From Paraoerskovia sediminicola (lineage in GTDB: Bacteria > Actinomycetota > Actinomycetes > Actinomycetales > Cellulomonadaceae), in the NCBI RefSeq assembly GCF_030296575.1, contig NZ_AP027729.1, positions 1 through 64,000 on the forward strand: 64,000 nucleotides of DNA. The letters run 5' to 3'. The notes beneath the pieces were generated by a model. It saw nothing but the letters and a program-made list of their open reading frames with translations, was not told where the DNA came from and made no database searches. The position numbers were made by a program, and so were the translations under genes. Of this stretch, positions 36,965 to 47,429 are shown one piece after another; the stretch's first letter is position 1; every line of letters begins with the position of its first letter.

Positions 36965-36970
36965 TAGGGT
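36965..36970 (+). promoter_or_regulatory. Probable -10 element (TAGGGT) of the M13 peptidase gene, leaderless
   Basis: TAGGGT ends six bases before the ATG at 36977, with no ribosome binding site between. Confidence 0.42.
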
Positions 36971-36976
36971 GGTCGC

Positions 36977-39028
36977 ATGACGAACGACACCGCACCGCGC
37001 ACCGACGGCCCCGCCGTCTCCGGCATCGATCTCGCCGCGCTCGACCCCGGCACCCGCCCGCAGGACGACCTGTACCGCCACGTCAACGGCCGGTGGATCG
37101 CGAGCCACGAGATCCCTGGCGACCGGGCGATGGACGGTGCGTTCCGGGCCCTGCACGACCAGGCGGAGGAGCACGTGCGGGACATCGTCGTCGAGTGCGG
37201 CGAGGCGACCGCCGAGGGCGCGGGCCCGGCAGGCCCGGAGGACGTGCGCACGAAGATCGGCGCCGTCTACGCGAGCTTCATGGACACCGACAGGATCGAG
37301 GCTCTCGGGACCACGCCCCTGGCCCCCGACCGCGCGCTGATCGAAGCCGCCTCCTCGGTCGACGAGCTGACCGGGGTCCTCGGCGCCCTCCAGCGCACGG
37401 GCGCTGCGGCCGCCGTCGAGCTCTTCGTCAACAACGACTCGAAGGACCCGGAGACGTACGTCGTCCACCTGACCCAGGGCGGGCTCGGCCTGCCCGACGA
37501 GGCCTACTACCGCGAACCGCAGCACGCGGAGGTCCGAGAGGCCTACGTCGCGCACGTGGCCCGCATGCTCGCTCTCGCAGGAGCCGTCGGCGCCGATGAC
37601 GACGGCTCAGCCGCCTCGGACGCCGCAGCTCGCGTCATGGCCCTCGAGACCGCTCTCGCCGCCCACCACTGGGACGTCGTGCGCGACCGGGACGCGGACC
37701 TCACCTACAACGCGCTGAGCCTCGACGAGCTCGCGGCGTCGGCGCCGGGCTTCGACTGGAACACCTGGGTCGGTGCGCTCGGCGCGCCGACCGGCTCGTT
37801 CGACCGGCTCGTCGTGCGCGAGCCGTCGTACTGCACCGGATTCGCCGAGCTGTGGTCGTCGCTGCCGCTCGCCGACTGGAAGCTGTGGGCGGCGTACCAC
37901 GCGGTCACGGCCCGGGCGCCCTACCTGACCGAGGAGATCGTCGAGGCCAACTTCGACTTCTACGGGCGCACCCTCTCGGGGGCCCAGGAGGTCCGGGACC
38001 GCTGGCGCCGGGGCGTGTCGATCGTCCAGGGCGTCCTCGGCGAGGCGGTAGGCGAGGTGTACGTCTCGCGGCACTTCCCGCCGTCGCACAAGGAGCGCAT
38101 GAACGAGCTCGTCGCGAACCTCGTCGAGGCGTACCGGCGGTCGATCACGGCGCTCGACTGGATGACGGAGGAGACCAAGGAGCGCGCGCTCGTCAAGCTC
38201 GGCACGTTCAACCCGAAGATCGGCTACCCCGAGCGCTGGCGCGACTACTCCGCGCTCACGGTCGCGGCCGACGACCTGGTCGGGAACGTGCGGCGCGCCC
38301 ACGAGCACGAGCAGGACCACGAGCTGGCCAAGATCGGGCGGCCCCTCGACCGGGACGAGTGGTTCATGACGCCCCAGACCGTCAACGCCTACTACAACCC
38401 GGGGATGAACGAGATCGTCTTCCCCGCGGCGATCCTCCAGCCGCCCTTCTTCGACCCCGACGCCGACGACGCCGTGAACTACGGCGGCATCGGCGCCGTG
38501 ATCGGGCACGAGATCGGCCACGGATTCGACGACCAGGGGTCGAAGTACGACGGCGACGGACGCCTCGAGGACTGGTGGACGGCGTCCGACCGCGAGGAGT
38601 TCGAGAAGCGGACGGCGGCGCTGATCGCGCAGTACGACGAGTTCCGCCCCGCACAGCTCGTAGGTGAGAAGTTCGCGGACACCCACGTCAACGGCGCGCT
38701 CACCGTCGGCGAGAACATCGGTGACCTCGGCGGGCTCTCGATCGCGCTCAAGGCCTACGAGATCGCCCTGAGCGCGCCGCTCGACGAGGCGCCCGTCGTC
38801 GACGGCCTCACCGGCGTGCAGCGCGTCCTGCTGGGCTGGGCGCAGGTCTGGCAGTCCAAGGGGCGTGACGAGGAGGTCTCCCGCCGGCTCGCGACGGACC
38901 CGCACTCCCCCAACGAGTTCCGCTGCAACGGCACCGTGCGCAACGTGGACGCGTTCTACGACGCCTACGACGTCACGCCCGGCGACGCGCTCTACCTCGC
39001 CCCCGAGGAGCGCGTCCGGATCTGGTGA
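36977..39028 (+). CDS. M13-family zinc metallopeptidase (neprilysin/PepO-like)
   Basis: 683 residues. The zinc site HEIGH is at about 511-515, the third ligand Glu in ENIGDLGG is near residue 580, and the substrate-binding NAYYNPGMNEIVFPAAILQPPFF sits before it. The C-terminus keeps the family end (EFRCNGTVRNVDAFYDAYDV...RIW). There is no signal peptide or membrane anchor, so it is cytosolic like bacterial PepO. Likely cleaves oligopeptides. Confidence 0.94.
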   Translation: MTNDTAPRTDGPAVSGIDLAALDPGTRPQDDLYRHVNGRWIASHEIPGDRAMDGAFRALHDQAEEHVRDIVVECGEATAEGAGPAGPEDVRTKIGAVYASFMDTDRIEALGTTPLAPDRALIEAASSVDELTGVLGALQRTGAAAAVELFVNNDSKDPETYVVHLTQGGLGLPDEAYYREPQHAEVREAYVAHVARMLALAGAVGADDDGSAASDAAARVMALETALAAHHWDVVRDRDADLTYNALSLDELAASAPGFDWNTWVGALGAPTGSFDRLVVREPSYCTGFAELWSSLPLADWKLWAAYHAVTARAPYLTEEIVEANFDFYGRTLSGAQEVRDRWRRGVSIVQGVLGEAVGEVYVSRHFPPSHKERMNELVANLVEAYRRSITALDWMTEETKERALVKLGTFNPKIGYPERWRDYSALTVAADDLVGNVRRAHEHEQDHELAKIGRPLDRDEWFMTPQTVNAYYNPGMNEIVFPAAILQPPFFDPDADDAVNYGGIGAVIGHEIGHGFDDQGSKYDGDGRLEDWWTASDREEFEKRTAALIAQYDEFRPAQLVGEKFADTHVNGALTVGENIGDLGGLSIALKAYEIALSAPLDEAPVVDGLTGVQRVLLGWAQVWQSKGRDEEVSRRLATDPHSPNEFRCNGTVRNVDAFYDAYDVTPGDALYLAPEERVRIW

Positions 39029-39070
39029 CGGAGCGACGGCGGGGTCAGCGACCGCAGCAATCGTGAGCCG

Positions 39071-39125
39071 GAACGTGCGGGTCCGGGTGCGTCAGAACGT
39101 GCGGGTCCGGGTGCGTCAGAACGTG
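39071..39125. repeat. 24-bp tandem repeat, 2.3 copies
   Basis: Copies at 39071-39094 and 39095-39118, with a partial third to 39125; the unit begins GAACGTGCGGGTCCGGGTGC. The stop codon of the minus-strand membrane-protein gene (39116-39118) falls inside the second copy. Confidence 0.85.
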
Positions 39126-40263
39126 GTGATCCCGGCGCGTCGGACGTTGAACCCGGCGCCGCTCTCCGTGTCCTGGCAGCCCATCCCGGTCTCGTCGCTG
39201 ACGCACTCGAACGTGCCCGCGCTCTTCGACTCCCCGTAGGCGAGCTCGCCGACGACCGCGGGTGCCGCGACGGGCTCGTCGCCCGTCGGGACGCACGGCT
39301 GGGACACGCCCTCGGCCGTCAGCCGGACGAGCAGCCCCACGGTGCCGTCGCACCCCTCGACGGTCTGCGGGTCGCCCTCGATCGAGGCGATGCCGCACTC
39401 CGCGCCCTCCTCGGAGATGACGCACGAGATGTTGCCCGACGGCGACTTGAACGGTTCGCCGTCGATCGCCTGGTCCTGCGCGTCGCCGCTCGGCGTCGGC
39501 GACGCCGTGGCAGCTCCTCCGGCTCCGGCCGGTCCACCGTCGTCTCCCCCGACGAGCCGCCCAGGAGCAGCACCCCGAGGACGATGGCCGTGACCACGAG
39601 CAGGACGTCCACGATGATCAGCGTGATGACCGCGCCGCCGAGCGGCCGGCGGCGCGTGGTGCCGGTCGAGGTCGACGGGTTCGAGCCCGTGGCGGGCGTC
39701 GCGCCCGGAGCGGCTGCAGCACCCTGGACGGTCGTCGCACCCGTCGGACCGGTCGCCCCTGCCCTGGGTCGTCCCGCTGTCTGGGCCCCTGACCGCGCCG
39801 TCGTCCGCGAGGCCGACCGCGAGGCACCGAGCGGCACCGTCGGGTAGGCCGCCGGCGGCACGACCGACCCTGCCGGGTACTCGGTCGGGGCCGGAGGCAT
39901 GGTCGGGCGCGGCGCCCGCGGCGTCGCCGCGGTGTCGGCAGCGGGCTCGTCGACCGTCGCGCCGGACCGGCCGGCATCCCTCGAAATGCTGTCGGAGTCC
40001 TGCCCAGGGCCCTGCGCAGGGCCGTGGTCCGCCTGCTCGGCCGACGTCGGGCCAGCGGGCTGATTCGGTCCATCGGGCTGTGACGCGGGGACCACGTCGA
40101 TGCGTTCCGTGCCGCCGTCGGTCGCGGCCTCGTCGGCAGCTGCACCGGCACCGGCACCGGCACCGGACGGGTCCGGACTGCCGCCGTGCCGACCTGACCG
40201 ACGAGGCTCGGAGTGCGCTCCGCCGCCGTGAGGGGGCGGCGGGGGCGGGGTACTGCCCGACAT
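39116..40263 (-). CDS. Single-pass membrane protein with an exported Cys-rich domain (one apparent frameshift)
   Basis: About 382 residues after repair. The first 200 are Pro/Ala/Thr/Gly-rich and disordered, starting MSGSTPPPPPPHGGG. One membrane helix (GGAVITLIIVDVLLVVTAIV) follows. The outside part contains KSPSGNISCVISEEGAECGI and at least five Cys, which look paired (C...C, C...C). The SPSGNI-Cys pattern recalls small exported actinobacterial domains of unknown function. The frame breaks at 39546-39550 (C5 on the plus strand) just after the helix. The function is unknown; a surface or signalling protein is plausible. Confidence 0.72.
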
Positions 40264-40404
40264 CGACTCTCCTTCGTGGACGACGTCGCAGTCCGGGAGG
40301 GCGCGACGGTTGGGCGCGGCACCCAGGGGTCCACGCTGCCGTGAAGCATGCCACGACGCGCGCGCTGACGGCGACCCCGGGTCGCCGTCAGCACGCGGAG
40401 CGGC

Positions 40405-41049
40405 TCAGTCGAAGACGGGTCCCTGCGTCCGCGTCCGCTTGATCTCGAAGAACCCGGGCGTCCCGGCCACGAGCAGGGCACCGTCCCAGAGGCGGCCTGC
40501 GGCCTCGCCCTTGGGTGCGGGCGTGACGACGGGACCGAAGAACGCTGTGCCCTCGAACGCCACGACCGGGGTGCCGACCTCCTCGCCGACGAGCCCGATC
40601 CCCTCGGCGTGCGACGCGCGCAAGCGCTCGTCGTGCGCGTCGGTCGTCGCTGCGTCGGCCAGGGACGCCGGCAGCCCGACCTCGGCGAGAGCCTCGGCGA
40701 TCACGGCGTCGAGGTCCTCGCGCCCGCCGGGGTGGATCCTGGTGCCCAGCGCGTCGTACAGCGGCTTGACGACCTCGTCGCCGTGCGCGGCCTGCGCAGC
40801 GATGACGACGCGGACCGGGCCCCAGGCCCGCTCCATCATGGCCTGGTACTCCTCGGGCAGGTCACGGCCCTCGTTGAGCACGGCGAGACTCATCACGTGC
40901 CAGCTCACCGAGACGTCCCGGACCTTCTGGACCTCGTCCATCCAGCGGCTCGTCATCCACGCCCAGGGGCAGACCGGGTCGAACCAGAAGTCGGCGGTCG
41001 CCGTACCGGTAGGGGTCGTGCTCGGGGCGGACGTCGTCGCCTGCGTCAT
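40405..41049 (-). CDS. DsbA-family protein, mycothiol-dependent nitroreductase type (Rv2466c-like)
   Basis: 214 residues with a thioredoxin fold and helical insert. The active-site motif is [13 protein letters not shown] has a single catalytic Cys, as in Rv2466c, which uses mycothiol. [16 protein letters not shown] supplies the cis-Pro. The gene lies next to pepN and near rpiB and nei, the same neighbourhood as Rv2464c-Rv2467, supporting the assignment. An AGGAG box precedes the ATG at 41049. Confidence 0.87.
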   Translation of the reverse strand: MTQATTSAPSTTPTGTATADFWFDPVCPWAWMTSRWMDEVQKVRDVSVSWHVMSLAVLNEGRDLPEEYQAMMERAWGPVRVVIAAQAAHGDEVVKPLYDALGTRIHPGGREDLDAVIAEALAEVGLPASLADAATTDAHDERLRASHAEGIGLVGEEVGTPVVAFEGTAFFGPVVTPAPKGEAAGRLWDGALLVAGTPGFFEIKRTRTQGPVFD

Positions 41050-41367
41050 CGAGGTCTCCTTCAGGTCGGTGTCGTGTCGGTGAGCAGGGCGGCCCGTCGC
41101 GGCTGCGAGGTGGCACGTCATGCTCCACGAGGCCTAACCTCGACGGGCGCCGTGGCATTCCGGCGCGAGCCCGCTGCCCGGGTGGGATGATCGACCGGGC
41201 CGGCCCGCACCGCCGTCCGGCACGAAGACCCGGTGCGCCGGCCCGTGAACCGGTGCCCGCACCAGAGCGAGACCTCAGCACGACACCTCAGCAAACCCGC
41301 AGCATGACCCCGCAGCACACCCGCAGCACACACCGTTGCAGCGAGACCCCACACCAAGGAGCAGTCC
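41050..41367. other. Divergent intergenic region between the DsbA-like gene and pepN
   Basis: 318 bp holding both promoters. Around 41276-41335 it contains many CCGCAGCA/CAGCACAC short repeats. I see no RNA gene and no reliable -10/-35 pair. AAGGAG (41356-41361) serves pepN. Confidence 0.5.
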
Positions 41368-43941
41368 GTGCCCGGAGAGAACCTGACCCGCACCGAGGCG
41401 AGCGAGCGCGCAGCGCTCGTCGACGTGCAGACGTACGACGTCGCGCTCGACCTGACGACCGGTCCGACGACCTTCTCGTCGACGACCGTCGTGCGGTTCA
41501 CGGCGCAGGACGGCGCGGCGACGTTCATCGATCTCGTCGCCCCCGCGGTCCGCGAGGTCGTCCTCAACGGGCGATCCCTGGACCCCGCCGAGGTGTTCGC
41601 AGACTCCCGGATCGCACTCGACAGCCTGCAGGCGGAGAACGAGCTGCGCGTCGTCGCCGACTGCGCGTACACGAACTCGGGCGAGGGCCTGCACCGCTTC
41701 GTGGACCCCGCCGACGGCGAGGTGTACCTGTACACCCAGTTCGAGGTCCCCGACTCGCGACGGATGTTCACCGTCTTCGAGCAGCCCGACCTCAAGGCGA
41801 CCTTCACCTTCACGGTGACCGCGCCGTCCGCCTGGCAGGTCGTCTCCAACCAGGCGACGCCGGAGCCTGTGCCCGCGACCCACGCGAGCGAGCCGGACGT
41901 CGCCGCCTCGACCTGGTCGTTCGGTGCCACCCCGCGCATCTCCTCGTACATCACCGCGCTCGTCGCGGGTCCCTACGTGGTCGAGCGCAGCGAGCTGACG
42001 AGCGCCGACGGCCGGACGATCCCCCTCGGCGTGTTCGCCCGGGCCTCGCTCGCCGAGCACCTCGACGCCGACTACGTGTTCGCCAAGACCCGCGAGGGCT
42101 TCGAGTTCTACGAGAAGGCGTTCGAGCAGCCGTACCCGTTCGACAAGTACGACCAGCTGTTCGTGCCCGAGTTCAACATGGGCGCGATGGAGAACGCCGG
42201 CTGCGTGACGTTCACGGAGACGTACGTGTTCCGGTCCAAGGTGACCGACGCGATCAAGGAGCGCCGCGTCGTCACGATCCTCCACGAGCTCGCCCACATG
42301 TGGTTCGGCGACCTCGTGACGATGCGCTGGTGGAACGACCTGTGGCTCAACGAGTCGTTCGCCGAGTACGCGTCGACCCTCGCGACCGCCGAGGCCACCG
42401 AGTGGACCGAGGCGTGGACGACCTTCGCCGCCATGGAGAAGTCCTGGGCCTACCGCCAGGACCAGCTCCCGTCGACGCACCCCGTCGTCGCGACGATCAA
42501 CGACCTCGACGACGTCCAGGTCAACTTCGACGGCATCACCTACGCCAAGGGCGGCTCCGTCCTGAAGCAGCTCGTCGCGTGGGTCGGGCAGGAGCAGTTC
42601 CTCGCCGGCGTGGCCGCGTACTTCCGCAAGCACGCCTGGGGCAACACCGAGCTGAGCGACCTGCTCGTCGAGCTCGAGGCGACCAGCGGGCGCGAGCTCG
42701 GCGAGTGGTCGCGTCTGTGGCTCGAGACCGCGGGCGTCAACACGCTCCGGCCGGAGGTCGAGGTCGACGCGCACGGTCGCATCACCTCGTTCGCCGTGCT
42801 CCAGAGCGCGACCGCCGAGCACCCGACGCTGCGCCCGCACCGGCTCGCGATCGGCTTCTACGACCTCGCCGGCGAGGAGGGTTCGCGTCGGCTGGTCCGC
42901 ACGCGCCGGATCGAGATCGACGTCGACGGCGCACGGACGGACGTGCCCGAGCTCCTCGAGATCGCCCGCCCCGACCTGATCCTCATCAACGACGACGACC
43001 TCGCGTACGCGAAGATCCGGCTCGACGACGACTCGCTGAAGGTCGCGCTCGCGCACCTGTCCGCGATCGAGGACCCGCTGGCCCGCTCCCTGATCTGGGG
43101 AGCGGCGTGGGACGCGACCCGCGACGCCGAGAGCCCTGCGAGCGACTACGTGCGCCTCGTCCTCGACCACATCGGTCCCGAGACCGAATCGACGACGATC
43201 CGCACGACGCTCGCGCAGCTCTCGCTCGCAGCGCGCTCGTACGTCGCCCCCGAGAAGCGGGACGAGACGATCCGCACGGTCGGCGACGAGCTGTGGGCCC
43301 TCGCCCAGGAGGCCGAGGCCGGCTCGGACGCCCAGTTTCAGCTCGTCAAGTACTTCGCGGCGGTCGCCTCCACCGAGGCCCACGGCGACGCGCTCGCCGC
43401 GCTGTCCGACGGGTCGACGACCCTCGACGGGCTCGAGATCGACACCGACCTGCGCTGGGAGCTGCTCGACGGGCTCGTGCTCCTCGGCCGCGCCGGTCAC
43501 GCCGAGATCGACGCGGCAGCGGAGGCCGACCGGACCGCGAACGGCCAGCAGTCCGCCGCGCGGGCCCGGGCCACCGTGCCCACCGCCGAGGGGAAGCGCG
43601 CCGCGTTCGACGCGCTCGTCGACCACGACGACGTCCCCAACGCGATCGTCCGCGCGACGACGACCGGGTTCCAGCACGCGCTCGACCCGGCGTCGCTCAC
43701 GGCGCTGATCGCGCCCTACCACGCGGCGATCCTGCCGATCTGGGAGAGCCGCAGCTACCACATCGCCGAGACGATCATCGAGGGTCTCTACCCCGCCGGC
43801 GCGGTGGGCCCCGAGCTGAAGAACGCCTCGCAGGCGTGGCTCGACGCCCACCCGGACGCGGCCCCGGCGCTGCGCCGCATGGTCGTCGAGTCGCTCGCCG
43901 GCGTGGAGCGGGCGCTCGCCGCCCAGGCGGCGGACGTCTAG
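41368..43941 (+). CDS. pepN: Aminopeptidase N (M1 family)
   Basis: Zinc aminopeptidase removing N-terminal residues from peptides. 857 residues from a GTG with AAGGAG seven bases upstream. The exopeptidase motif GAMEN is at about 272-276 (FNMGAMENAGC). The zinc site HELAH at 306-310 is followed by the Glu ligand in WLNESFAEY. The ERAP1-like C-terminal helical domain is complete. The actinobacterial single-chain form, cytosolic. A bidirectional terminator follows. Confidence 0.96.
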   Translation: MPGENLTRTEASERAALVDVQTYDVALDLTTGPTTFSSTTVVRFTAQDGAATFIDLVAPAVREVVLNGRSLDPAEVFADSRIALDSLQAENELRVVADCAYTNSGEGLHRFVDPADGEVYLYTQFEVPDSRRMFTVFEQPDLKATFTFTVTAPSAWQVVSNQATPEPVPATHASEPDVAASTWSFGATPRISSYITALVAGPYVVERSELTSADGRTIPLGVFARASLAEHLDADYVFAKTREGFEFYEKAFEQPYPFDKYDQLFVPEFNMGAMENAGCVTFTETYVFRSKVTDAIKERRVVTILHELAHMWFGDLVTMRWWNDLWLNESFAEYASTLATAEATEWTEAWTTFAAMEKSWAYRQDQLPSTHPVVATINDLDDVQVNFDGITYAKGGSVLKQLVAWVGQEQFLAGVAAYFRKHAWGNTELSDLLVELEATSGRELGEWSRLWLETAGVNTLRPEVEVDAHGRITSFAVLQSATAEHPTLRPHRLAIGFYDLAGEEGSRRLVRTRRIEIDVDGARTDVPELLEIARPDLILINDDDLAYAKIRLDDDSLKVALAHLSAIEDPLARSLIWGAAWDATRDAESPASDYVRLVLDHIGPETESTTIRTTLAQLSLAARSYVAPEKRDETIRTVGDELWALAQEAEAGSDAQFQLVKYFAAVASTEAHGDALAALSDGSTTLDGLEIDTDLRWELLDGLVLLGRAGHAEIDAAAEADRTANGQQSAARARATVPTAEGKRAAFDALVDHDDVPNAIVRATTTGFQHALDPASLTALIAPYHAAILPIWESRSYHIAETIIEGLYPAGAVGPELKNASQAWLDAHPDAAPALRRMVVESLAGVERALAAQAADV

Positions 43942-43964
43942 CCGCACCGCGAGGCGCACACCAC

Positions 43965-43998
43965 GGAGCCCGGCACCCCTCGAGGGGTGCCGGGCTCC
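43965..43998. terminator. Bidirectional hairpin between pepN and malQ
   Basis: Perfect 15-bp stem GGAGCCCGGCACCCC / GGGGTGCCGGGCTCC with a TCGA tetraloop, between convergent gene ends. Confidence 0.8.
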
Positions 43999-44082
43999 GT
44001 GCGCGGTGCGGGACGACGTCGGGCGGGACGCCGGTGCCGGTGCCGGTCCTGGAGACGCGGGGCCCGGTGCCGGGAGCGGTTC

Positions 44083-46322
44083 TCAGTGCTCGCGCATCGC
44101 CGCGAGCAGCGACCGCAGGCGCGCGCTGTCGAAGAGCTCGTCGAGCATGACGACGTTCCCTCCGGCGTCGGCGAGCGGGACCCGCCAGTTCGGGTACTCC
44201 TGGTCGGTGCCGGGCTGGTTCTGCGCCCGACGCTCCCCCACGGCGTCGGCGAGCGCGACGCCGAGCAGCACCGAGGGTGTCTGCTTGATGAAGCGGTGCA
44301 TCGCCTCCACGAGCTCGCGCTCGGACGGTGAGTCGCCGACGAGCCCGCGGTTGCTCAGGGTGCGCACCATCTCGGCGCGCTCGGTGCGCGCCGCGCGCCG
44401 CTCGGTCTCGACGTCCCGCTCCAGGAGGCCGAGGCGGTCGCGCAGGTCCACGTGCTCACCGGCGAGGTAGCCCGCGGTCGGCGGGAGGTCGTGCGTCGTC
44501 ACCGTGGTCAGGGCGAGCCGGCGGTAGCGCTCCGGCGCGAGGGGCGACCCGTCGGCGCCCTTCTCGAACCACAGGATCGACGTGCCGAGCACACCGCGGT
44601 CCTCCAGGTACTCGCGCACCCACGGCTCGACGACACCCAGGTCCTCGCCGATCACGACCGCGCCGGCCCGCTGCGCCTCCAGGCACAGGATCCCGACGAG
44701 GGCCTCGTGGTCGTAGCGGACGTAGGTCCCCTGGTCGGCAGCGCCGCCGCGCGGGAGCCACCAGAGTCGGAAGAGCCCGATGATGTGGTCGATCCGGATC
44801 GCCCCGGCGTGCCGGAGCACCGTGCGCAGCAGGTCGCGGTACGGCGCGTACCCGGCGCGGGCGAGCGCCTGGGGGTGCCACGGCGGCTGGGACCAGTCCT
44901 GGCCCTGCTGGTTGTACATGTCGGGCGGCGCACCCACGGACACGCCCTCGGCCATCACGGACCGCAGGGCCCACGCGTCGGCGCCCTCGGGGTGCACCCC
45001 GACCGCGAGGTCCTGCATGATCCCGACCGACATGCCCGCGTCGCGGGCCGTCCGCTGGGCGTCCGAGAGCTGCTCGTCGGCCACCCACTGCAGCCAGCGG
45101 TAGTGGTCCACCCGGTCGGCGAGCTCGTCCCGGAGGCGGGCGACGGCGGGCGACGTGATGTCGTGGAGCTCTGCGGGCCAAGGCTGCCCCGGCCGCTGCT
45201 CGGCCTGCTGCTCTGTGATCGCGCACCACAGCGCGAAGTCGTCCAGACCGCGGCCCTCCCGCGCGCAGAACTCCTCGAGCTCCGCCTGGCGCGCCGCGGA
45301 CCGTGGCGCCGCGCGCACGACCTCGAGCGCCGTGCGCTTCGCGGCCCACGCGGCGTCCCGGTCGATCGGTCCCGGGTCGGCGCTGAGCTCGCGGACCGCG
45401 TCGAATGACCACTCGACGAGCGAGCGGTCGGCGGCGTTCAGGTACGCGGTCTCGCGGATCTCCTCGACCCGGATGTAGATCGGGTTGACGAACCGCCGGC
45501 TCGTCGGCAGGTAGGGCGACGGCGCCATCGGCCCGACCGGCTCGGCGGCGTGCAACGGGTTGATGAGCACGAAGTCCGCGCCCTCCCGCGCCGAGAGCCA
45601 CGCGAGGTCGGCGAGGTCGGTCAGGTCGCCGACCCCCAGGACCTGGCGGAGCGCACGGAGTAGAGCTGGGTCATCAGGCCCCAGCCCGGCCCGGAGCGCA
45701 GCGCCTTGGGGAGCTTCAGACGGCGGGGCGTCACGACGAGCGGGGTCGTCGCCCGCGCGTCGCCGCTGCGAGCGTGCAGGGTGTGCCAGCCGAGCGGGAG
45801 GTCGGTCGGGACCTCGAAGGTCGCGCGACCGACGCGGCGGCCGTGGACCGTGCGCGGGGGCACCCACCGGTCGACCTGGGCGAGCGTGACGGTCTCGGGC
45901 GCGGGCGCGTCGCCGTCGTGACCGGTCCGAGCGGCGCGGGGATCGTCGTCCCTACCGGCGTCGCGCTCGAGCTCGACCCAGACCTCGACGGGTGCGCCGT
46001 CGTCGACGTGCACCGGGATCTCGTGCGCCTTGCCGGAGGTGGTCACGACCGTGTCGGGCAGCAGCCGGGTCCACGGGTCGTTCTCGGCCTGCTCGATCTC
46101 GAGCTCGATGCGTTCCGGGGTGTCGGCCGAGACCCCGAGGGCCGAGAGGGCCGCCACCAGCGAGGAGCGGGGCACGTCCCGTCGGGCGCCGTCGAAGCCC
46201 CAGAACTCCGTCGCGACGCCGTGCACGCCCGCGAGCCGCCGCAGCGGCTCCGACGCGGCGTCCGCCCGGGACGCCTCGGAAGCTTCGGGAACGGCAGGAT
46301 CGCGGGGGTCGACGGAACTCAC
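44083..46322 (-). CDS. malQ: 4-alpha-glucanotransferase, amylomaltase (one apparent frameshift)
   Basis: Transfers alpha-1,4-glucan segments in maltodextrin/glycogen metabolism (GH77). About 746 residues after repair. A 150-residue N-terminal beta-rich extension (WVPPRTVHGRRVG, FEVPTDLPLGWHTLHA) precedes the barrel, as in actinobacterial MalQ. Barrel motifs include GLMTQLYSVRSARSWG, INPLHAAEP, AIRIDHIIGLFRLWWLP, VIGEDLGVVEPWV and TTHDLPPTAGYLAG. The frame breaks at 45633-45637 (C5 on plus), and one added base joins RSWG to VGDLTDLADLAW. GTG start with GGAGGG upstream. Confidence 0.93.
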
Positions 46323-46394
46323 CCTCCGATCCTGCCAGAGTTGCGCCCCAGGTACCGCACCGGCGGCGGCGTGCCGCCGTCGATCTCACCCGGA

Positions 46395-46400
46395 TAGCCT
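46395..46400 (+). promoter_or_regulatory. Probable -10 element (TAGCCT) of the MscS gene, leaderless
   Basis: TAGCCT ends seven bases before the ATG at 46408, with no ribosome binding site between. Confidence 0.4.
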
Positions 46401-46407
46401 GCTCGCC

Positions 46408-47418
46408 ATGGCACCCCTCGTCCCCGCTGCCCCGCTGATCACCCTGCTCGACGGAACGTCGTCCGACGCCTCGTCGGTCACCGTCGCGTCCACCGCGGCC
46501 ACCGCGTCCCCGGTGCTCGCGTCCGGCGACGACCCGGAGCTCGACGTCACCGAGCCGGCGAGCTGGCTCGACTGGTTCCTCGGGATCCCGCTCAAGGTGA
46601 TCCTGATCGTCGTCATCGGCTCGATCGCGCTGATCGTCGTCCGGCACATGATCAAGTCGGTGACCGACCGGATCGCCCGCGACAAGCCGGTGACCGAGTC
46701 CGGTCGCGCGCTCGGGGGCTACAGCACCGTCCTCCAGAAGGCGAACCCCCTGGCACGCGCACGCCGTGCCCAGCGCGCCAAGACGATCGGTTCCGTGCTG
46801 CGCTCGAGCGCGAACATCCTGTTCGGGTCGATCATCCTGCTGCTGGTCCTCGACACGCTCGGGGTCAACATCGCGCCGTTCATCGCCTCGGCCGGGATCG
46901 CCGGCGTCGCCCTCGGTTTCGGTGCCCAGGCGCTCGTCAAGGACTTCCTCTCGGGCACGTTCATGCTGCTCGAGGACCAGTACGGCGTCGGTGACACCGT
47001 CGACCTCGGCGACGTGGTCGGCACGGTCGAGGAGGTCGCGCTGCGCGTGACGAAGGTCCGCGACCTCGAAGGGACCCTCTGGTTCATCCGCAACGGGGAG
47101 ATCCTGCGGACCGGCAACATGTCCCAGGAGTGGAGCTCGACGCTGGTGGAGTTCCCCGTCCCCCTGTCGGCCGACATCGGAGCGGTCCGGGAGATCCTCG
47201 AGGCCGCTGCGACCAGGACGTGCGCGGACCCACGCGTCGCGGAGTCGGTGCTCGACGCGCCCGAGGTCACCGGCGTCGAGTCGATCAAGCACGGCAGGCT
47301 CACGTTCCGCGTGCGGATCCGCACCAAGCCGGGCATGCAGTGGGCCGTCGCGCGAGAGCTGCGCATCGCGGTCCGGGACGACCTCGCGGCCGCCGGGATC
47401 TCGCTCGCGATCTGGTAG
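46408..47418 (+). CDS. Small-conductance mechanosensitive channel, MscS family
   Basis: 336 residues. One helix (about 52-75, LKVILIVVIGSIALIVVRHM), a basic cytoplasmic loop, a second helix (SSANILFGSIILLLVLDTLG) and the pore helix TM3 (IAPFIASAGIAGVALGFGAQALVKDFLSG), the MscS hallmark with its Gly/Ala packing. The beta domain follows: YGVGDTVDLGDVVGTVEEV and WFIRNGEI. It relieves osmotic downshock in the plasma membrane. No clear signal peptide; the N-terminal 40 residues are polar and probably outside. Confidence 0.92.
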   Translation: MAPLVPAAPLITLLDGTSSDASSVTVASTAATASPVLASGDDPELDVTEPASWLDWFLGIPLKVILIVVIGSIALIVVRHMIKSVTDRIARDKPVTESGRALGGYSTVLQKANPLARARRAQRAKTIGSVLRSSANILFGSIILLLVLDTLGVNIAPFIASAGIAGVALGFGAQALVKDFLSGTFMLLEDQYGVGDTVDLGDVVGTVEEVALRVTKVRDLEGTLWFIRNGEILRTGNMSQEWSSTLVEFPVPLSADIGAVREILEAAATRTCADPRVAESVLDAPEVTGVESIKHGRLTFRVRIRTKPGMQWAVARELRIAVRDDLAAAGISLAIW

Positions 47419-47429
47419 CTACCTGCCGC

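Noticed and set aside
41187-44150. Very long open frames opposite or offset to real genes, for example across pepN, fgd and the dynamin genes
   Set aside because: At this GC content stop codons are rare in wrong frames. These frames lack family motifs, are Arg/Ala/Pro-rich and coincide with well-supported genes.
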